In this document: in pieces, positions 1-7,806 of the stretch
Layout: each line of letters begins with the position of its first letter
Numbering within the stretch: the stretch's first letter is position 1
NCBI GenBank assembly: GCA_022484805.1
Contig: JAKVKP010000001.1
Location: 186,001-250,000, forward strand
DNA from: Streptococcaceae bacterium
Lineage (GTDB): Bacteria; Bacillota; Bacilli; Lactobacillales; Streptococcaceae
Length of the DNA: 64,000 nt
Direction of reading: 5' to 3'
The notes under the pieces: model-generated
The model's input: only the letters and a program-made list of their open reading frames with translations
The model's database searches: none
What the model was told of the DNA's origin: nothing
Translations under genes and position numbers: made by a program

Positions 1-8
1 CATGCCAT
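1..8 (-). CDS. 5' end of an unidentified gene leaving the window
   Basis: Just after the stop of the 69-aa membrane protein gene, the minus strand carries GAAGAGGG followed by two possible ATG codons (positions 8-6 and 3-1). The second lies 5-6 nt after the purine run and is the better start. This suggests a third gene of the same small operon that continues off the left edge. Only one to three codons are visible, so no product can be named. Confidence 0.4.
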
Positions 9-15
9 CCCTCTT

Positions 16-225
16 CTATATTTCTTGATAAGCTTGCTTTAATAGAAAACCTAGACCTACAACAAGGGCAATTTCCAATGCCGAAGCATTCGCGATTCCA
101 AATATTAGACCGCAAACCCCTGCAATAAGTAAGGTTAAAATGCAAACCCCCGCTGTCTCTTTAATATCTTGATTAAAAAACAAAAAATAACACCCTAGTA
201 AGATGAGAATTAAAATAATTTGCAT
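16..225 (-). CDS. Small hydrophobic membrane protein, 69 aa, unrecognised
   Basis: The protein is almost entirely hydrophobic. One membrane segment spans about residues 2-16, a short polar stretch (NQDIKETAG) follows, and one or two further segments cover about residues 25-62, ending in a polar KQAYQEI tail. The ATG directly follows the stop of the upstream 51-aa gene (TAAATG), and AAAGGTGG lies 13 nt upstream inside that gene, so the two are translationally coupled. The shape resembles small envelope-stress or holin-like membrane proteins, but I do not recognise a family and assign no function. Confidence 0.65.
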   Translation of the reverse strand: MQIILILILLGCYFLFFNQDIKETAGVCILTLLIAGVCGLIFGIANASALEIALVVGLGFLLKQAYQEI

Positions 226-381
226 TTACTTACGATCCACCTTTTCGTTATTTTCCATTAATTGAATACCTAATTCACGTAGTCTCTGCCTCAATTCGCT
301 GGCTTTTTCTTGATTATTTTGCATTAAATAGCCCAAAAATTGATTTAACGTCTTTTCATATTCATCTTTGCTCGTCATCAT
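226..381 (-). CDS. Small charged protein, 51 aa, unrecognised
   Basis: This short frame starts at tandem ATG codons (381 or 378) behind an AGAGG site and ends directly at the start of the 69-aa membrane protein gene. It begins MMTSKDEYEK. The middle is rich in Gln, Glu, Leu and Arg (NNQEKASELRQRLRELG), so one amphipathic or coiled-coil helix is likely. There is no signal peptide or membrane segment. A promoter with direct repeats and a leader hairpin lie immediately upstream, so this is the first gene of a small operon. The family is not recognised. A soluble partner of the membrane protein is one possibility, by inference only. Confidence 0.6.
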   Translation of the reverse strand: MMTSKDEYEKTLNQFLGYLMQNNQEKASELRQRLRELGIQLMENNEKVDRK

Positions 382-404
382 AAATCCTCTATTCCAAACC
401 TTAT

Positions 405-433
405 ACAGATTTATCTTCTGATGATAAATCTGT
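405..433 (-). repeat. Perfect 11-bp inverted repeat in leader
   Basis: ACAGATTTATC (405-415) and GATAAATCTGT (423-433) are perfect complements around a 7-nt loop. With the promoter at 455-484, the hairpin would lie at the very 5' end of the transcript, about 12 nt before the ribosome binding site of the 51-aa gene. No T-tract follows on either strand, so it is not an ordinary terminator. A 5' stabilising hairpin or a protein-binding site fits better. Confidence 0.7.
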
Positions 434-454
434 TCTGGCTATGATTTTCCTTTA

Positions 455-496
455 ATTATAAAGAATGAGAACAGACTTTGTAAAGCAATGAGAACA
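455..496 (-). promoter_or_regulatory. Promoter with two 10-bp direct repeats
   Basis: On the minus strand TATAAT (455-460) is preceded by TTTACA (479-484, 18-bp spacing) or TTACAA (478-483, 17-bp spacing). The plus-strand 10-mer AATGAGAACA occurs at 464-473, inside the spacer, and again at 487-496, just upstream of the -35 element, with a 23-bp period. Two same-face boxes around a -35 element look like a regulator binding site. The box in the spacer suggests repression, but this is inference. Confidence 0.6.
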
Positions 497-525
497 AAAC
501 TTAAGTAATTTAATTGAATAAAAAA

Positions 526-555
526 GAGGTGTGGCATTGCTGCTCAACCTACCTC
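526..555 (-). terminator. Probable his operon terminator
   Basis: On the minus strand GAGGT and ACCTC (526-530 and 551-555 on the plus strand) can pair, and a run of six T follows (525-520). The stem is short and the loop long, so the hairpin is imperfect. The position, beyond hisE and before the next transcription unit, fits the operon end. Confidence 0.5.
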
Positions 556-621
556 ATTAAATATACTTTTATTAACGGAAAAATTCAGTGGAATATGCCA
601 ATATTCTATACTAAAAGCTCA

Positions 622-789
622 CTAAATCATATTATTGATCAAGCCTACAATGCTAGAATCATTAACCTTTCCTTCAGGCACGTGAATAAGCTCAAAAATA
701 TTAGTATCAGTCAGAACAAACCAATTCAATCTTTTCGATATTATTGGATTTTTTTGATCTCTATTAATATTTATCAATTTCTTTTCGGT
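622..789 (-). CDS. Possible short ORF after hisE, doubtful
   Basis: A frame starting [13 protein letters not shown] overlaps the end of hisE and continues for about 55 codons to 622. The tail ([20 protein letters not shown]) looks protein-like. I see no ribosome binding site before any of the possible ATGs at 813, 795 or 789. It may be a remnant of a gene once at the operon end, or chance coding. It matches no family I know. Confidence 0.2.
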   Translation of the reverse strand, partial: TEKKLININRDQKNPIISKRLNWFVLTDTNIFELIHVPEGKVNDSSIVGLINNMI

Positions 790-1075
790 CATGTACATTA
801 CTTTGTTTACCAACGCGTTTGCTTAGCTCTTCAGATATATCTTCCAAGCTGATGCCTTTTTCTGCCAGTAAAACAAGCATATGGTAAACTAAATCACCTG
901 TTTCTGAAATTAATTCCTGATTATCATTTTTGGCCGCAATCACCACCTCGGTCGCTTCTTCACCAACCTTCTTTAAAATCTTATCTAATCCTTTATCAAA
1001 AAGATAGTTCGTATATGAGCCTTCTTTGGGATTTGCTTGGCGTTCTAAAATTTCCTCAAAAACCTTATCAATCAT
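764..1075 (-). CDS. hisE: Phosphoribosyl-ATP pyrophosphatase HisE
   Basis: This is step 2 of histidine synthesis: it hydrolyses phosphoribosyl-ATP to phosphoribosyl-AMP and pyrophosphate. The 103-aa protein has the MazG-like all-alpha signature of His[16 protein letters not shown] supplies the metal-binding glutamates (about residues 36-50), and [13 protein letters not shown] follows (about 57-69). It is a stand-alone form, with HisI encoded separately just upstream, whereas many other bacteria fuse the two. It is the last recognised gene of the his operon, lying 78 bp after hisI. The C-terminal [18 protein letters not shown] tail is polar and variable. Confidence 0.93.
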   Translation of the reverse strand: MIDKVFEEILERQANPKEGSYTNYLFDKGLDKILKKVGEEATEVVIAAKNDNQELISETGDLVYHMLVLLAEKGISLEDISEELSKRVGKQSNVHDRKEIDKY

Positions 1076-1153
1076 TGTTAATCCTCCATTAATGTCGATT
1101 ATAATATATTTTTATTATAAAAAACTTTTTCCAACTAGCTGTCACAAACTTAT

Positions 1154-1477
1154 TTAGCTTTCAATTTCATTAAAGAAGCAGCTATGTGAACCTGTATGAC
1201 AAGCAGGACCAATTTGATCAACTGAAATTAATAAAGTATCTAAATCACAGTCTGTTTTAATTGTCCGAACTGTCTGGAAATGACCACTTGTTTCGCCCTT
1301 CAACCAAAGAGCATTTCGGCTTCTTGACCAATACCACATTTGGCCAGTCTCAAGTGTTTTTTGATAACTGGCTTCATTCATATAGGCTAACATCAAAACT
1401 TCACCAGTGCTATGCTCGGTCACAATCACAGGGATTAGACCGCCTTGTTTTTCAAAATCTAATTTTAGATTTGACAT
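1154..1477 (-). CDS. hisI: Phosphoribosyl-AMP cyclohydrolase HisI
   Basis: The enzyme opens the adenine ring of phosphoribosyl-AMP, step 3 of the pathway. It is 107 aa long from the chosen ATG at 1477 ([13 protein letters not shown]), which has AGAGAGG 6-8 nt upstream. A longer frame up to 1510 lacks such a site. Visible motifs are VLMLAYMN, then the metal-binding CDLD and the paired cysteines in [13 protein letters not shown] near the C-terminus. [16 protein letters not shown] is the substrate-binding stretch typical of the family. It lies just after hisF in the operon. Confidence 0.93.
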   Translation of the reverse strand: MSNLKLDFEKQGGLIPVIVTEHSTGEVLMLAYMNEASYQKTLETGQMWYWSRSRNALWLKGETSGHFQTVRTIKTDCDLDTLLISVDQIGPACHTGSHSCFFNEIES

Positions 1478-1490
1478 CCGTACACCTCTC

Positions 1491-2246
1491 TTAAATCCTA
1501 ACCGCAACACCTGCAGATTTTAATTGGGCCTTGGTTTCTGGAATACTGATTTCACCATAATGAAAGACACTTGCAGCAAGAGCGGCAGTTACATCGGTTT
1601 TTTCAAGCACCTCTAAAATATCAGGCTGATTACCTGCTCCACCAGAAGCAATAACTGGAACAGAAACCGCCTGACAAACAGCTCGGTTAAGTTCTAAATC
1701 ATAGCCTGACTTTGTCCCATCTTTGTCCATTGAAGTCAACAAAATTTCACCTGCACCTAATTCGACTGCTTTTTTGACCCACTCGATTGCATCAATGCCT
1801 GTATCTTCACGACCACCCGTGACAAAAACATGCCATGAATCACCGACACGCTTGGCATCAACCGCTATTACAATACACTGATTACCGAATTTTTCTGCAC
1901 CTTGACGAATTAAATCTGGATTTCGGACTGCAGAAGAATTGATAGCCACCTTATCAGCGCCTGCACGAAGCATTTTATTCATATCCTCAACAGAACGAAT
2001 GCCTCCACCCACCGTAAATGGTATAAATACTTGATCTGCTGTTCTTTCAACGACCTCGACCATTGTATCTCTTTTTTGATGCGTAGCTGTAATATCTAAA
2101 AAAACTAATTCATCGCAACCTTGCTCATAATATGCTTTAGCTATTTCAACTGGGTCACCAACATCGGTTAAATTCACAAAATTAATACCTTTTACCACAC
2201 GTCCCTCTGTTACATCCAAACAAGGAATGATTCTTTTGGCTAGCAT
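1491..2246 (-). CDS. hisF: Imidazole glycerol phosphate synthase cyclase HisF
   Basis: This is the cyclase half of the HisH-HisF enzyme. It makes imidazole glycerol phosphate and AICAR from PRFAR and ammonia delivered by HisH. The 251-aa (beta/alpha)8 barrel starts [12 protein letters not shown] with the first catalytic Asp at residue 11. The second catalytic Asp is in VIAVDAKR (about 130). Phosphate-binding glycines are in VGGGIRS and ASGGAG. AAAGGAG precedes the ATG. A 233-bp non-coding gap separates it from hisA, unusual in an otherwise overlapping operon. Confidence 0.95.
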   Translation of the reverse strand: MLAKRIIPCLDVTEGRVVKGINFVNLTDVGDPVEIAKAYYEQGCDELVFLDITATHQKRDTMVEVVERTADQVFIPFTVGGGIRSVEDMNKMLRAGADKVAINSSAVRNPDLIRQGAEKFGNQCIVIAVDAKRVGDSWHVFVTGGREDTGIDAIEWVKKAVELGAGEILLTSMDKDGTKSGYDLELNRAVCQAVSVPVIASGGAGNQPDILEVLEKTDVTAALAASVFHYGEISIPETKAQLKSAGVAVRI

Positions 2247-2479
2247 AAATAAATGCTCCTTTCTAAAAAGCTAATGGACAACCTAAGCATACTAAGCGAG
2301 ATGATGGTAACTAACAGCCTTTATTTCATTGACGAAAGCTGATATATTAACCAAACATACTCGTAAATTATTAGTGATAAATTGCTCAACTCTGAAAATA
2401 GAAAATTGAGAAGCGTGCTTTTAGTTTTCTTGGTAGATGATACCAAAATAAAATGATAAATAACAACAAAAATTGTATT
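2247..2479. other. 233-bp intercistronic gap hisA-hisF
   Basis: No ORF or recognisable gene remnant is seen. It contains a small dyad (TTGGTA...TACCAA near 2430-2450) and ends, on the minus strand, in CTTTTTAGAAAGGAG before hisF. The upstream his genes overlap or nearly touch, so the gap is a departure from the local pattern. An internal promoter or the scar of a deletion are possible readings. Confidence 0.5.
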
Positions 2480-3193
2480 TTAAAATTCAGCTAATTGGCT
2501 GAGCGTAATAGCACCACTATAATAAGCCTTACCGACAATAACGCCATGAACGCCAATTTTTTCTAATGTCACTAAGTCAGACATTGCATGAACGCCACCT
2601 GAGGCAATTACTTTTGCTTCATCCAATTTGTCAATCAAGTGCTGATAGTGCTCAAAATTCGGACCCGCTAGTGTCCCATCACGATCAACGTCAGTATAGA
2701 CAAATAACCGAACGCCTAAATCCTCCATTTTTTTGGCCAAAATCAAATAATCAACATCACTTACTTCCAACCAGCCTTCAGTTGCTACCATGCCCGCTTT
2801 GGCATCAATACCGACAACAATTTTATCTGAACCAAATCTTTGTAGCGATTCCGAAACAAAGTCTGGCGATTTAACAGCCATCGAACCAATAATGACACGA
2901 TCAATACCAGCCTGCAAATAGGCTTCAATCTGTGCAATGCTACGAATCCCACCGCCAACTTCAATTTTCAAACCAGTTTTGGCTTTAATTTCAGCAATCA
3001 ATTGAGCATTCGTTGCTTGACCATCTAAGGCACCGTCCAAATCTACTACATGAATATAATCAACACCTGACTGAGCAAAAATCTCAGCTTGAGTCAACGG
3101 ACTTTCATTAACAACTGTTTCTTGATTAAAATCACCTTGATATAAACGTACCGCACGCCCATTTTTAATATCAATTGCCGGTAGAATTTGCAT
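2480..3193 (-). CDS. hisA: ProFAR isomerase HisA
   Basis: HisA isomerises the aminoaldose ProFAR to the ketose PRFAR. The protein has 237 aa from the chosen ATG at 3193 ([12 protein letters not shown]), with AAGGAG 7 nt upstream. An ATG two codons earlier sits directly against that site. It is a HisF-like barrel with the first catalytic Asp in PAIDIKNG (residue 7). The second half carries VGIDAKAG and TDVDRDGT, and phosphate-binding motifs are VGGGIRS and ASGGV. The start lies inside the 3' end of hisH (23-bp overlap), indicating translational coupling. Confidence 0.95.
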   Translation of the reverse strand: MQILPAIDIKNGRAVRLYQGDFNQETVVNESPLTQAEIFAQSGVDYIHVVDLDGALDGQATNAQLIAEIKAKTGLKIEVGGGIRSIAQIEAYLQAGIDRVIIGSMAVKSPDFVSESLQRFGSDKIVVGIDAKAGMVATEGWLEVSDVDYLILAKKMEDLGVRLFVYTDVDRDGTLAGPNFEHYQHLIDKLDEAKVIASGGVHAMSDLVTLEKIGVHGVIVGKAYYSGAITLSQLAEF

Positions 3194-3794
3194 AGACATA
3201 CTCCTTAAAATTTAATAAAATTTCCTGACCAACTTCGCCCGATTTTTCTGGATGAAATTGAGCACCAAAAACGTTCTTATTGGAAATCATAGCTGGAATT
3301 GACATCGAGTATTGACTCGTAGCATTGATAAATTCCGCAGGTACGTCAGTGTAATAGCTGTGAACAAAATAGACATATTCTCCCGCAATTCCCTTAGTCA
3401 ACGCATTTGCCTTGGCTATTTCCAACTGATTCCAGCCCATATGTGGTACTGGCATACCTGATTTTTTCGGAATTAGTTTACAATCGCCTGGAATAAAACC
3501 AAAGCCTCTAGTGTACTGATGCTCCTCACTACCCTCTAATAAAAGCTGCATGCCGAGACAAACACCTAAAAGTGGCTTTCCTTCTGCGACCACTGATTTA
3601 ATAATTTCTACCAAACCACGCTTTTCTAGCTCTTGCATCGCCAAGGGAAATGCGCCAACACCTGGTAAAATCAAGCCGTCAGCTGCCTTAATTTCGTCAA
3701 TGTCGCTCGACAATTTGGATTCTAGACCAATTTTAGTCAACGCTCGCATAACATTTCGTGTATTACCTGCATCATAATCTATTACTATAATCAT
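3171..3794 (-). CDS. hisH: Imidazole glycerol phosphate synthase glutaminase HisH
   Basis: HisH is the class I glutamine amidotransferase subunit that supplies ammonia to HisF. The 207-aa protein has PGVGAF near residue 45, the nucleophile cysteine in GVCLGMQLL (about residue 80), and the His-Glu pair in FHPEKSG near the C-terminus. The ATG overlaps the hisB stop (TAATG). The length is normal for the family, and the partner HisF is encoded two genes downstream. Confidence 0.95.
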   Translation of the reverse strand: MIIVIDYDAGNTRNVMRALTKIGLESKLSSDIDEIKAADGLILPGVGAFPLAMQELEKRGLVEIIKSVVAEGKPLLGVCLGMQLLLEGSEEHQYTRGFGFIPGDCKLIPKKSGMPVPHMGWNQLEIAKANALTKGIAGEYVYFVHSYYTDVPAEFINATSQYSMSIPAMISNKNVFGAQFHPEKSGEVGQEILLNFKEYVYANSTGN

Positions 3795-4378
3795 TACAAC
3801 ACACCCTTTGTTGAATTTACACCCTTAATCTCTGGATTAATCGTAATTGCTTCGCGTAAAGCACGACCAGTTGCTTTAAACAAGCTTTCAATTTTATGGT
3901 GCGTATTTTTACCATGTAAAATTTTTAAATGAAGATTCATTTGAACATTAAATGCAAGAGCCTGGAAAAATTCCTCAGCTAATTCAGTATCAAATAATCC
4001 CAGTTTTGGATTATCAAATTCTGCATCAAAGACTAAAAAGCTACGTCCCGATAAATCAAGGCTTGCCATCCCCAAGGTTTCATCCATTGGTACAAATGAG
4101 GTGCCATAGCGATTAATGCCTGCCTTACTGCCCAGCGCCTCTTTAATCGCTTGTCCAAGAACAATACCAACATCTTCAACTGTATGATGACTATCAACTT
4201 CGATATCACCATCAGCGACAACTACTAATGAAATTCTTGAATGTCTTGCAAAAAGTGTTAGCATATGATCAAAAAAGCCGACACCAGTATTAATTTGAAC
4301 AGGTTCTTGTGCATCTAAATCAAGTGAAAGCTTAATTTTTGTTTCAAAAGTATCTCGTTCTATTGTTGCTTGACGCAT
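3794..4378 (-). CDS. hisB: Imidazoleglycerol-phosphate dehydratase HisB
   Basis: HisB dehydrates imidazole glycerol phosphate to imidazole acetol phosphate. At 194 aa it is the monofunctional form without a fused phosphatase. Metal-coordinating histidines lie in [10 protein letters not shown] (about residues 60-70) and in [12 protein letters not shown] near the C-terminus. FFDHML, another conserved family motif, is present at about residues 36-41. It is followed by hisH with a TAATG overlap and preceded by the serB-like gene. Histidinol-phosphate phosphatase activity must therefore come from a separate protein, see the PHP gene at 12674. Confidence 0.95.
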   Translation of the reverse strand: MRQATIERDTFETKIKLSLDLDAQEPVQINTGVGFFDHMLTLFARHSRISLVVVADGDIEVDSHHTVEDVGIVLGQAIKEALGSKAGINRYGTSFVPMDETLGMASLDLSGRSFLVFDAEFDNPKLGLFDTELAEEFFQALAFNVQMNLHLKILHGKNTHHKIESLFKATGRALREAITINPEIKGVNSTKGVL

Positions 4379-4412
4379 CTGTACACCATACCTTTCCTTC
4401 TATCCGAATTAA

Positions 4413-5072
4413 TTAGTCAATAAAATTATCATTTGTTTCAATAATTTTTAACACCTGCAATAAATTACGCTCATCAATTACATAAGGTGCTTGCTTTTGC
4501 ACAATAGGCTTAGCATCAAAAGCAATGCCAATACCTGCTGCTTGAATCATCAATAAATCATTAGCACCATCACCAACCGCCACTGTCCTTGTTAAGGGTA
4601 AGGCTAATTGATTAGACCATGACTTTAGTTTTTCTAATTTAACACTTTTAGTCACAATTTCGCCAACAACCTGACCAGTTAATTTACCAGCAATTACCTC
4701 TAATTGATTTGCTTTGACAAAATCAATGTTAGCCTGACTGGCTAAACGATCAACAGTCTCATGAAAACCACCTGAGACAACACCAACATGCCAACCAGCT
4801 GACTTCAATTTTGAAATTAATTCAAGTGCGCCATTGGTAAAGCTAATTTGTTTGGCAACCTCATCGAAAACAGTTGCTGGTAAACCTGCTAGTAAGCTGA
4901 CTCGTTCACGAAGTGCTGACTCAAAGTCTAGCTCACCATTCATCGCTCTTGCTGTGATATCTGCAACCTGTGCGCCAACACCAGCAATATCACCTAGAAT
5001 ATCAATACCTTCTTGATTAATCAATGTACTGTCCACATCCATTACCAAGAGACCTTTTTTTAAGTCCGACAT
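4413..5072 (-). CDS. serB: Phosphoserine phosphatase-like HAD hydrolase
   Basis: This HAD-superfamily phosphatase has 219 aa from the chosen ATG at 5072 (MSDLKKGLLVMDVDST), with AGGAG 6 nt upstream. An ATG two codons earlier abuts the site. Motif I is MDVDSTL, motif II is VVSGGF, the motif III lysine lies in the region KSVKLEKL, and motif IV is AVGDGANDLLM. These match SerB, which makes serine from phosphoserine. SerB-like genes at this place in his operons are known from streptococci and lactococci. An alternative role as the histidinol-phosphate phosphatase has to be considered, but the PHP protein at 12674 is the better candidate. Confidence 0.8.
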   Translation of the reverse strand: MSDLKKGLLVMDVDSTLINQEGIDILGDIAGVGAQVADITARAMNGELDFESALRERVSLLAGLPATVFDEVAKQISFTNGALELISKLKSAGWHVGVVSGGFHETVDRLASQANIDFVKANQLEVIAGKLTGQVVGEIVTKSVKLEKLKSWSNQLALPLTRTVAVGDGANDLLMIQAAGIGIAFDAKPIVQKQAPYVIDERNLLQVLKIIETNDNFID

Positions 5073-5383
5073 CTCCATCTCCTATTCTAAAAAGCAGAAA
5101 GAACTGCTTATACATACTCGAACGATAGCTTCTCATTTTTAAAACAATGGTCACTTGCGATCTCTATCACTTTGTTGGCTTATCAAAAAATAAAAAGTTC
5201 GAAGGAATGTTCTCTAGTCCTTGAAATTCAAACCCGTAAATATTTTAGCATTCACGAATCGCTGATTCTTTTGTTCTAGCTCTTAGTGCCTGTGCTTTAA
5301 AAATAAAGGAAAAGCCTAAATCATCTCATAATGAATTTGTATTTAAGTTCAAATTACCTCGTTAAACGCTGCTAGACTTGCCA
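5073..5383. other. 311-bp gap between ABC permease gene and serB
   Basis: No ORF is seen. Close to serB, the minus strand has a short dyad AAGCAG-TTCTTT-CTGCTT followed by TTT (5091-5108) and then TAGAATAGGAG. This could be a weak terminator or attenuator placed before the second half of the his operon. The rest shows no clear promoter or gene remnant that I can support. Confidence 0.45.
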
Positions 5384-7069
5384 TTATTTTAATTTAAATG
5401 TTTTTGGTGCTTTCAATTTAATAATCATTAAGCCAAAAGTAACATATAAAACAATTATTATTGAAATAATTAAAACATATAAAACAGTACTATTAAAGAA
5501 ACTTTCAAAATTATAATTGTAAATACAGAAAAAATAAAAAATCCAATTAATAAATTGAAATACTGGATTTTTTGCCTTGCCTTCACGATCAAATGGCTGC
5601 AAAATATAGTAAAGAAACAATTCATGAAATGAGAATAATAAATTCATTGCAATACCATAAAAAATAATTAAGCCATATACGGAGGGTGAAATCGTCTTAC
5701 CAAATAATAAAATAACTGCAAAAATATTTAGAAAAATCCCAATAATAATTGGTGTATTAACAATAAAGGATTGCTTTAAACGATCCAGAAAGCTACCTAA
5801 AATTGCTGATTTTGTTCGATAAAACGGATAATTCAGCATCGCCTTATCACATTTCAAGTAATAAATTGCCACAATTTCTTTGGATAAGTTTAAAAAATAG
5901 ACAATCGGGAACAAACTTGGCAATATTTTAGTGACTTGATTACTATCTAATAGCATCGAATTTTTTGAATTAGTCAATGTTAGATAGAAGTAAAAGCCAA
6001 TAATAACCACCAGTAAAGCAATCAAAAAACCTACTCGCAATAACAATTTTTTACTAAATACTTTTTGATAGCGTTTAAACAGTAGGTGATTAAGAAGTTG
6101 AGTACCTGAATAGCGATTGAATAGCGCACTCTCATCTGTTGCTTCAATTTTTTGGCTCGCCCGTTGAGCAGCCAGAATTCCCGTAGACCCTTGGTTATTC
6201 TTAGCCTTAGCGTATGCCTCATCGCGATAAGCCTGTTTAATAAATATTCTTTGGATAAAGCCCTGATTAAATGTTACTTGATTTGCTAAAAAATAACTTA
6301 ACACAGCTAATATAAATACGATTAATGTTACTAACTTCGACCAAACAACTGATTGAAATAGCGTGAAGTAAAACACTGCAAAGCCACCAATTATTAAAAT
6401 CGCAAAGCCGTATATCCAGCGTACAATCTCGCCGTGCAGCCAATCAATCACCTTCAACCAGAAACTTTGACCAACAATCAGCATCGAAATATTGAGGAAT
6501 AATAAACGAAAAGAAAAGGGTAAAATCACTGCAATTGCAATTTGATGGTAAAACCAGCCAAGTAACAGTAAAGGTAAAAGATAAGCCAAGGAGCTCATAA
6601 TTAAATTAATTCGGAAATATTTCTTTAGTGTATCGCTATAAGATAACTGATACATCTTAGCAAAATCCACCAGATTAAATAACGTTTTACCAGAAGCATC
6701 CAGAAAATTTAATCGTTCAAATATGCAAAAGAAAATAAATAGGGTAATCGTCCAATTAAAAACTTCCGGTGCATTAATATTAAGTGCACTGAATAATTGT
6801 TGATCGCTTGCCATAAAAATATATTTAACAAAAAATGCAACAAGCCATGCTAAAAGCAGTAATAAACCTTTTTTAATAATCGTAATTGGTAAATAAAACC
6901 ACTTCATCAAAATTAAGAGTGCTGTTTTCAAATCAATCATTTGATAAAATTTTGGCGAAATCTTTTTCCCGATTAAAGGCAAGCGACGTAGCCAAAACCA
7001 TAAACTATTTAAAAATATTGTGCTTTGAATTTGAACGAAATTGGTGTAGAAGGTCAAATAATCTCTCAT
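5384..7069 (-). CDS. ABC exporter permease, 561 aa, substrate unknown
   Basis: This is a polytopic membrane protein with roughly ten to twelve hydrophobic segments (for example about residues 67-88, 105-120, 153-200, 220-260, 345-365 and 520-555) and a charged loop around 275-325. It lies 2 bp after an ABC ATPase gene with which it must form a transporter. Overall it resembles EcsB or other ABC-2-like permeases of Firmicutes exporters, though longer than EcsB (about 400 aa). Nothing in the sequence names a substrate. Its place between hisD and serB is unusual, and transcription from the T-box promoter would tie it to histidine supply. Confidence 0.75.
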   Translation of the reverse strand: MRDYLTFYTNFVQIQSTIFLNSLWFWLRRLPLIGKKISPKFYQMIDLKTALLILMKWFYLPITIIKKGLLLLLAWLVAFFVKYIFMASDQQLFSALNINAPEVFNWTITLFIFFCIFERLNFLDASGKTLFNLVDFAKMYQLSYSDTLKKYFRINLIMSSLAYLLPLLLLGWFYHQIAIAVILPFSFRLLFLNISMLIVGQSFWLKVIDWLHGEIVRWIYGFAILIIGGFAVFYFTLFQSVVWSKLVTLIVFILAVLSYFLANQVTFNQGFIQRIFIKQAYRDEAYAKAKNNQGSTGILAAQRASQKIEATDESALFNRYSGTQLLNHLLFKRYQKVFSKKLLLRVGFLIALLVVIIGFYFYLTLTNSKNSMLLDSNQVTKILPSLFPIVYFLNLSKEIVAIYYLKCDKAMLNYPFYRTKSAILGSFLDRLKQSFIVNTPIIIGIFLNIFAVILLFGKTISPSVYGLIIFYGIAMNLLFSFHELFLYYILQPFDREGKAKNPVFQFINWIFYFFCIYNYNFESFFNSTVLYVLIISIIIVLYVTFGLMIIKLKAPKTFKLK

Positions 7070-7071
7070 GA

Positions 7072-7779
7072 TTATTCGCCCTCACTTAAAATTACAACAA
7101 TATCTTTCTCAAAATCCTTAGACTGCAATTTTTCTCTATCTAACACTTCAAGCTGCTTATCATGTAACAATACAATTTCATCACATAACTCTTGTGCTAA
7201 TTCTAAAATATGAGTTGAAAAAATAACAATCGCATTCGTTTTTAATTCTCTAATCCTTTCCTTAACCTCAAAAGCAGCAACAGGATCAAAGCTTGTCAAA
7301 GGCTCATCTAATAAATAGACAGGTGCATTGGTAATTTCAGTCACTAGCATCTGAACCTTATTTTTCATACCATGAGAATAATCTCTTAATAAAATATTTT
7401 GGTCGCTAATTTTAATACCATATTTTAATAGATTTTCACTCGCTGATAATTTTGTCGATAAACGTTTTTGATTTAAAGCCATTACAAATCGAACAAATTC
7501 TAAACCTGTCATAAAATCAGGCAAATTGGTATTCGTCGTAACAAAGCCAATCTCTGTATTATCGTAATCACTATGCTCAATTCCAGCTTGATCAGTAATT
7601 GCTATTTCGCCACTATCGATTGCTATATTATGTGCAATACAATTAAATAATGTGGTTTTACCCGCACCGTTACGACCTAATAAACCATATATTTTACCTG
7701 TTTCAAAAGTAAAATTAAGATTATTAAATAGTTGCTTGTCATCAAAAGATTTATTTATATTATTTAAAATTAATTGCAT
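7072..7779 (-). CDS. ABC transporter ATP-binding protein
   Basis: The 235-aa ATPase energises the adjacent permease. The Walker A motif is GLLGRNGAGKTTLF (about residues 33-46). The signature motif is a degenerate YSHGMKNK in place of LSGGQ, common in export-type ABC-2 ATPases such as EcsA/CcmA relatives. Walker B is APVYLLDEPLTSFD (about 149-162), and the switch histidine is in STHILE. It begins 27 bp after hisD and is followed immediately by the permease, so it is likely cotranscribed with the his genes. Confidence 0.9.
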   Translation of the reverse strand: MQLILNNINKSFDDKQLFNNLNFTFETGKIYGLLGRNGAGKTTLFNCIAHNIAIDSGEIAITDQAGIEHSDYDNTEIGFVTTNTNLPDFMTGLEFVRFVMALNQKRLSTKLSASENLLKYGIKISDQNILLRDYSHGMKNKVQMLVTEITNAPVYLLDEPLTSFDPVAAFEVKERIRELKTNAIVIFSTHILELAQELCDEIVLLHDKQLEVLDREKLQSKDFEKDIVVILSEGE

Positions 7780-7806
7780 TCATACTCCCTTTTCCCAAAA
7801 AGATAA

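Noticed and set aside
514-852. 112-aa plus-strand ORF starting MNKKEVWHCC
   Set aside because: It begins inside the his terminator hairpin, lies mostly antisense to the hisE end, has no ribosome binding site and an unlikely composition.
4413-5072. SerB-like protein as the histidinol-phosphatase of the pathway
   Set aside because: A PHP-family HisK-type protein with full metal motifs is encoded next to the operon. The HAD protein matches SerB motifs closely, although a side activity cannot be excluded.
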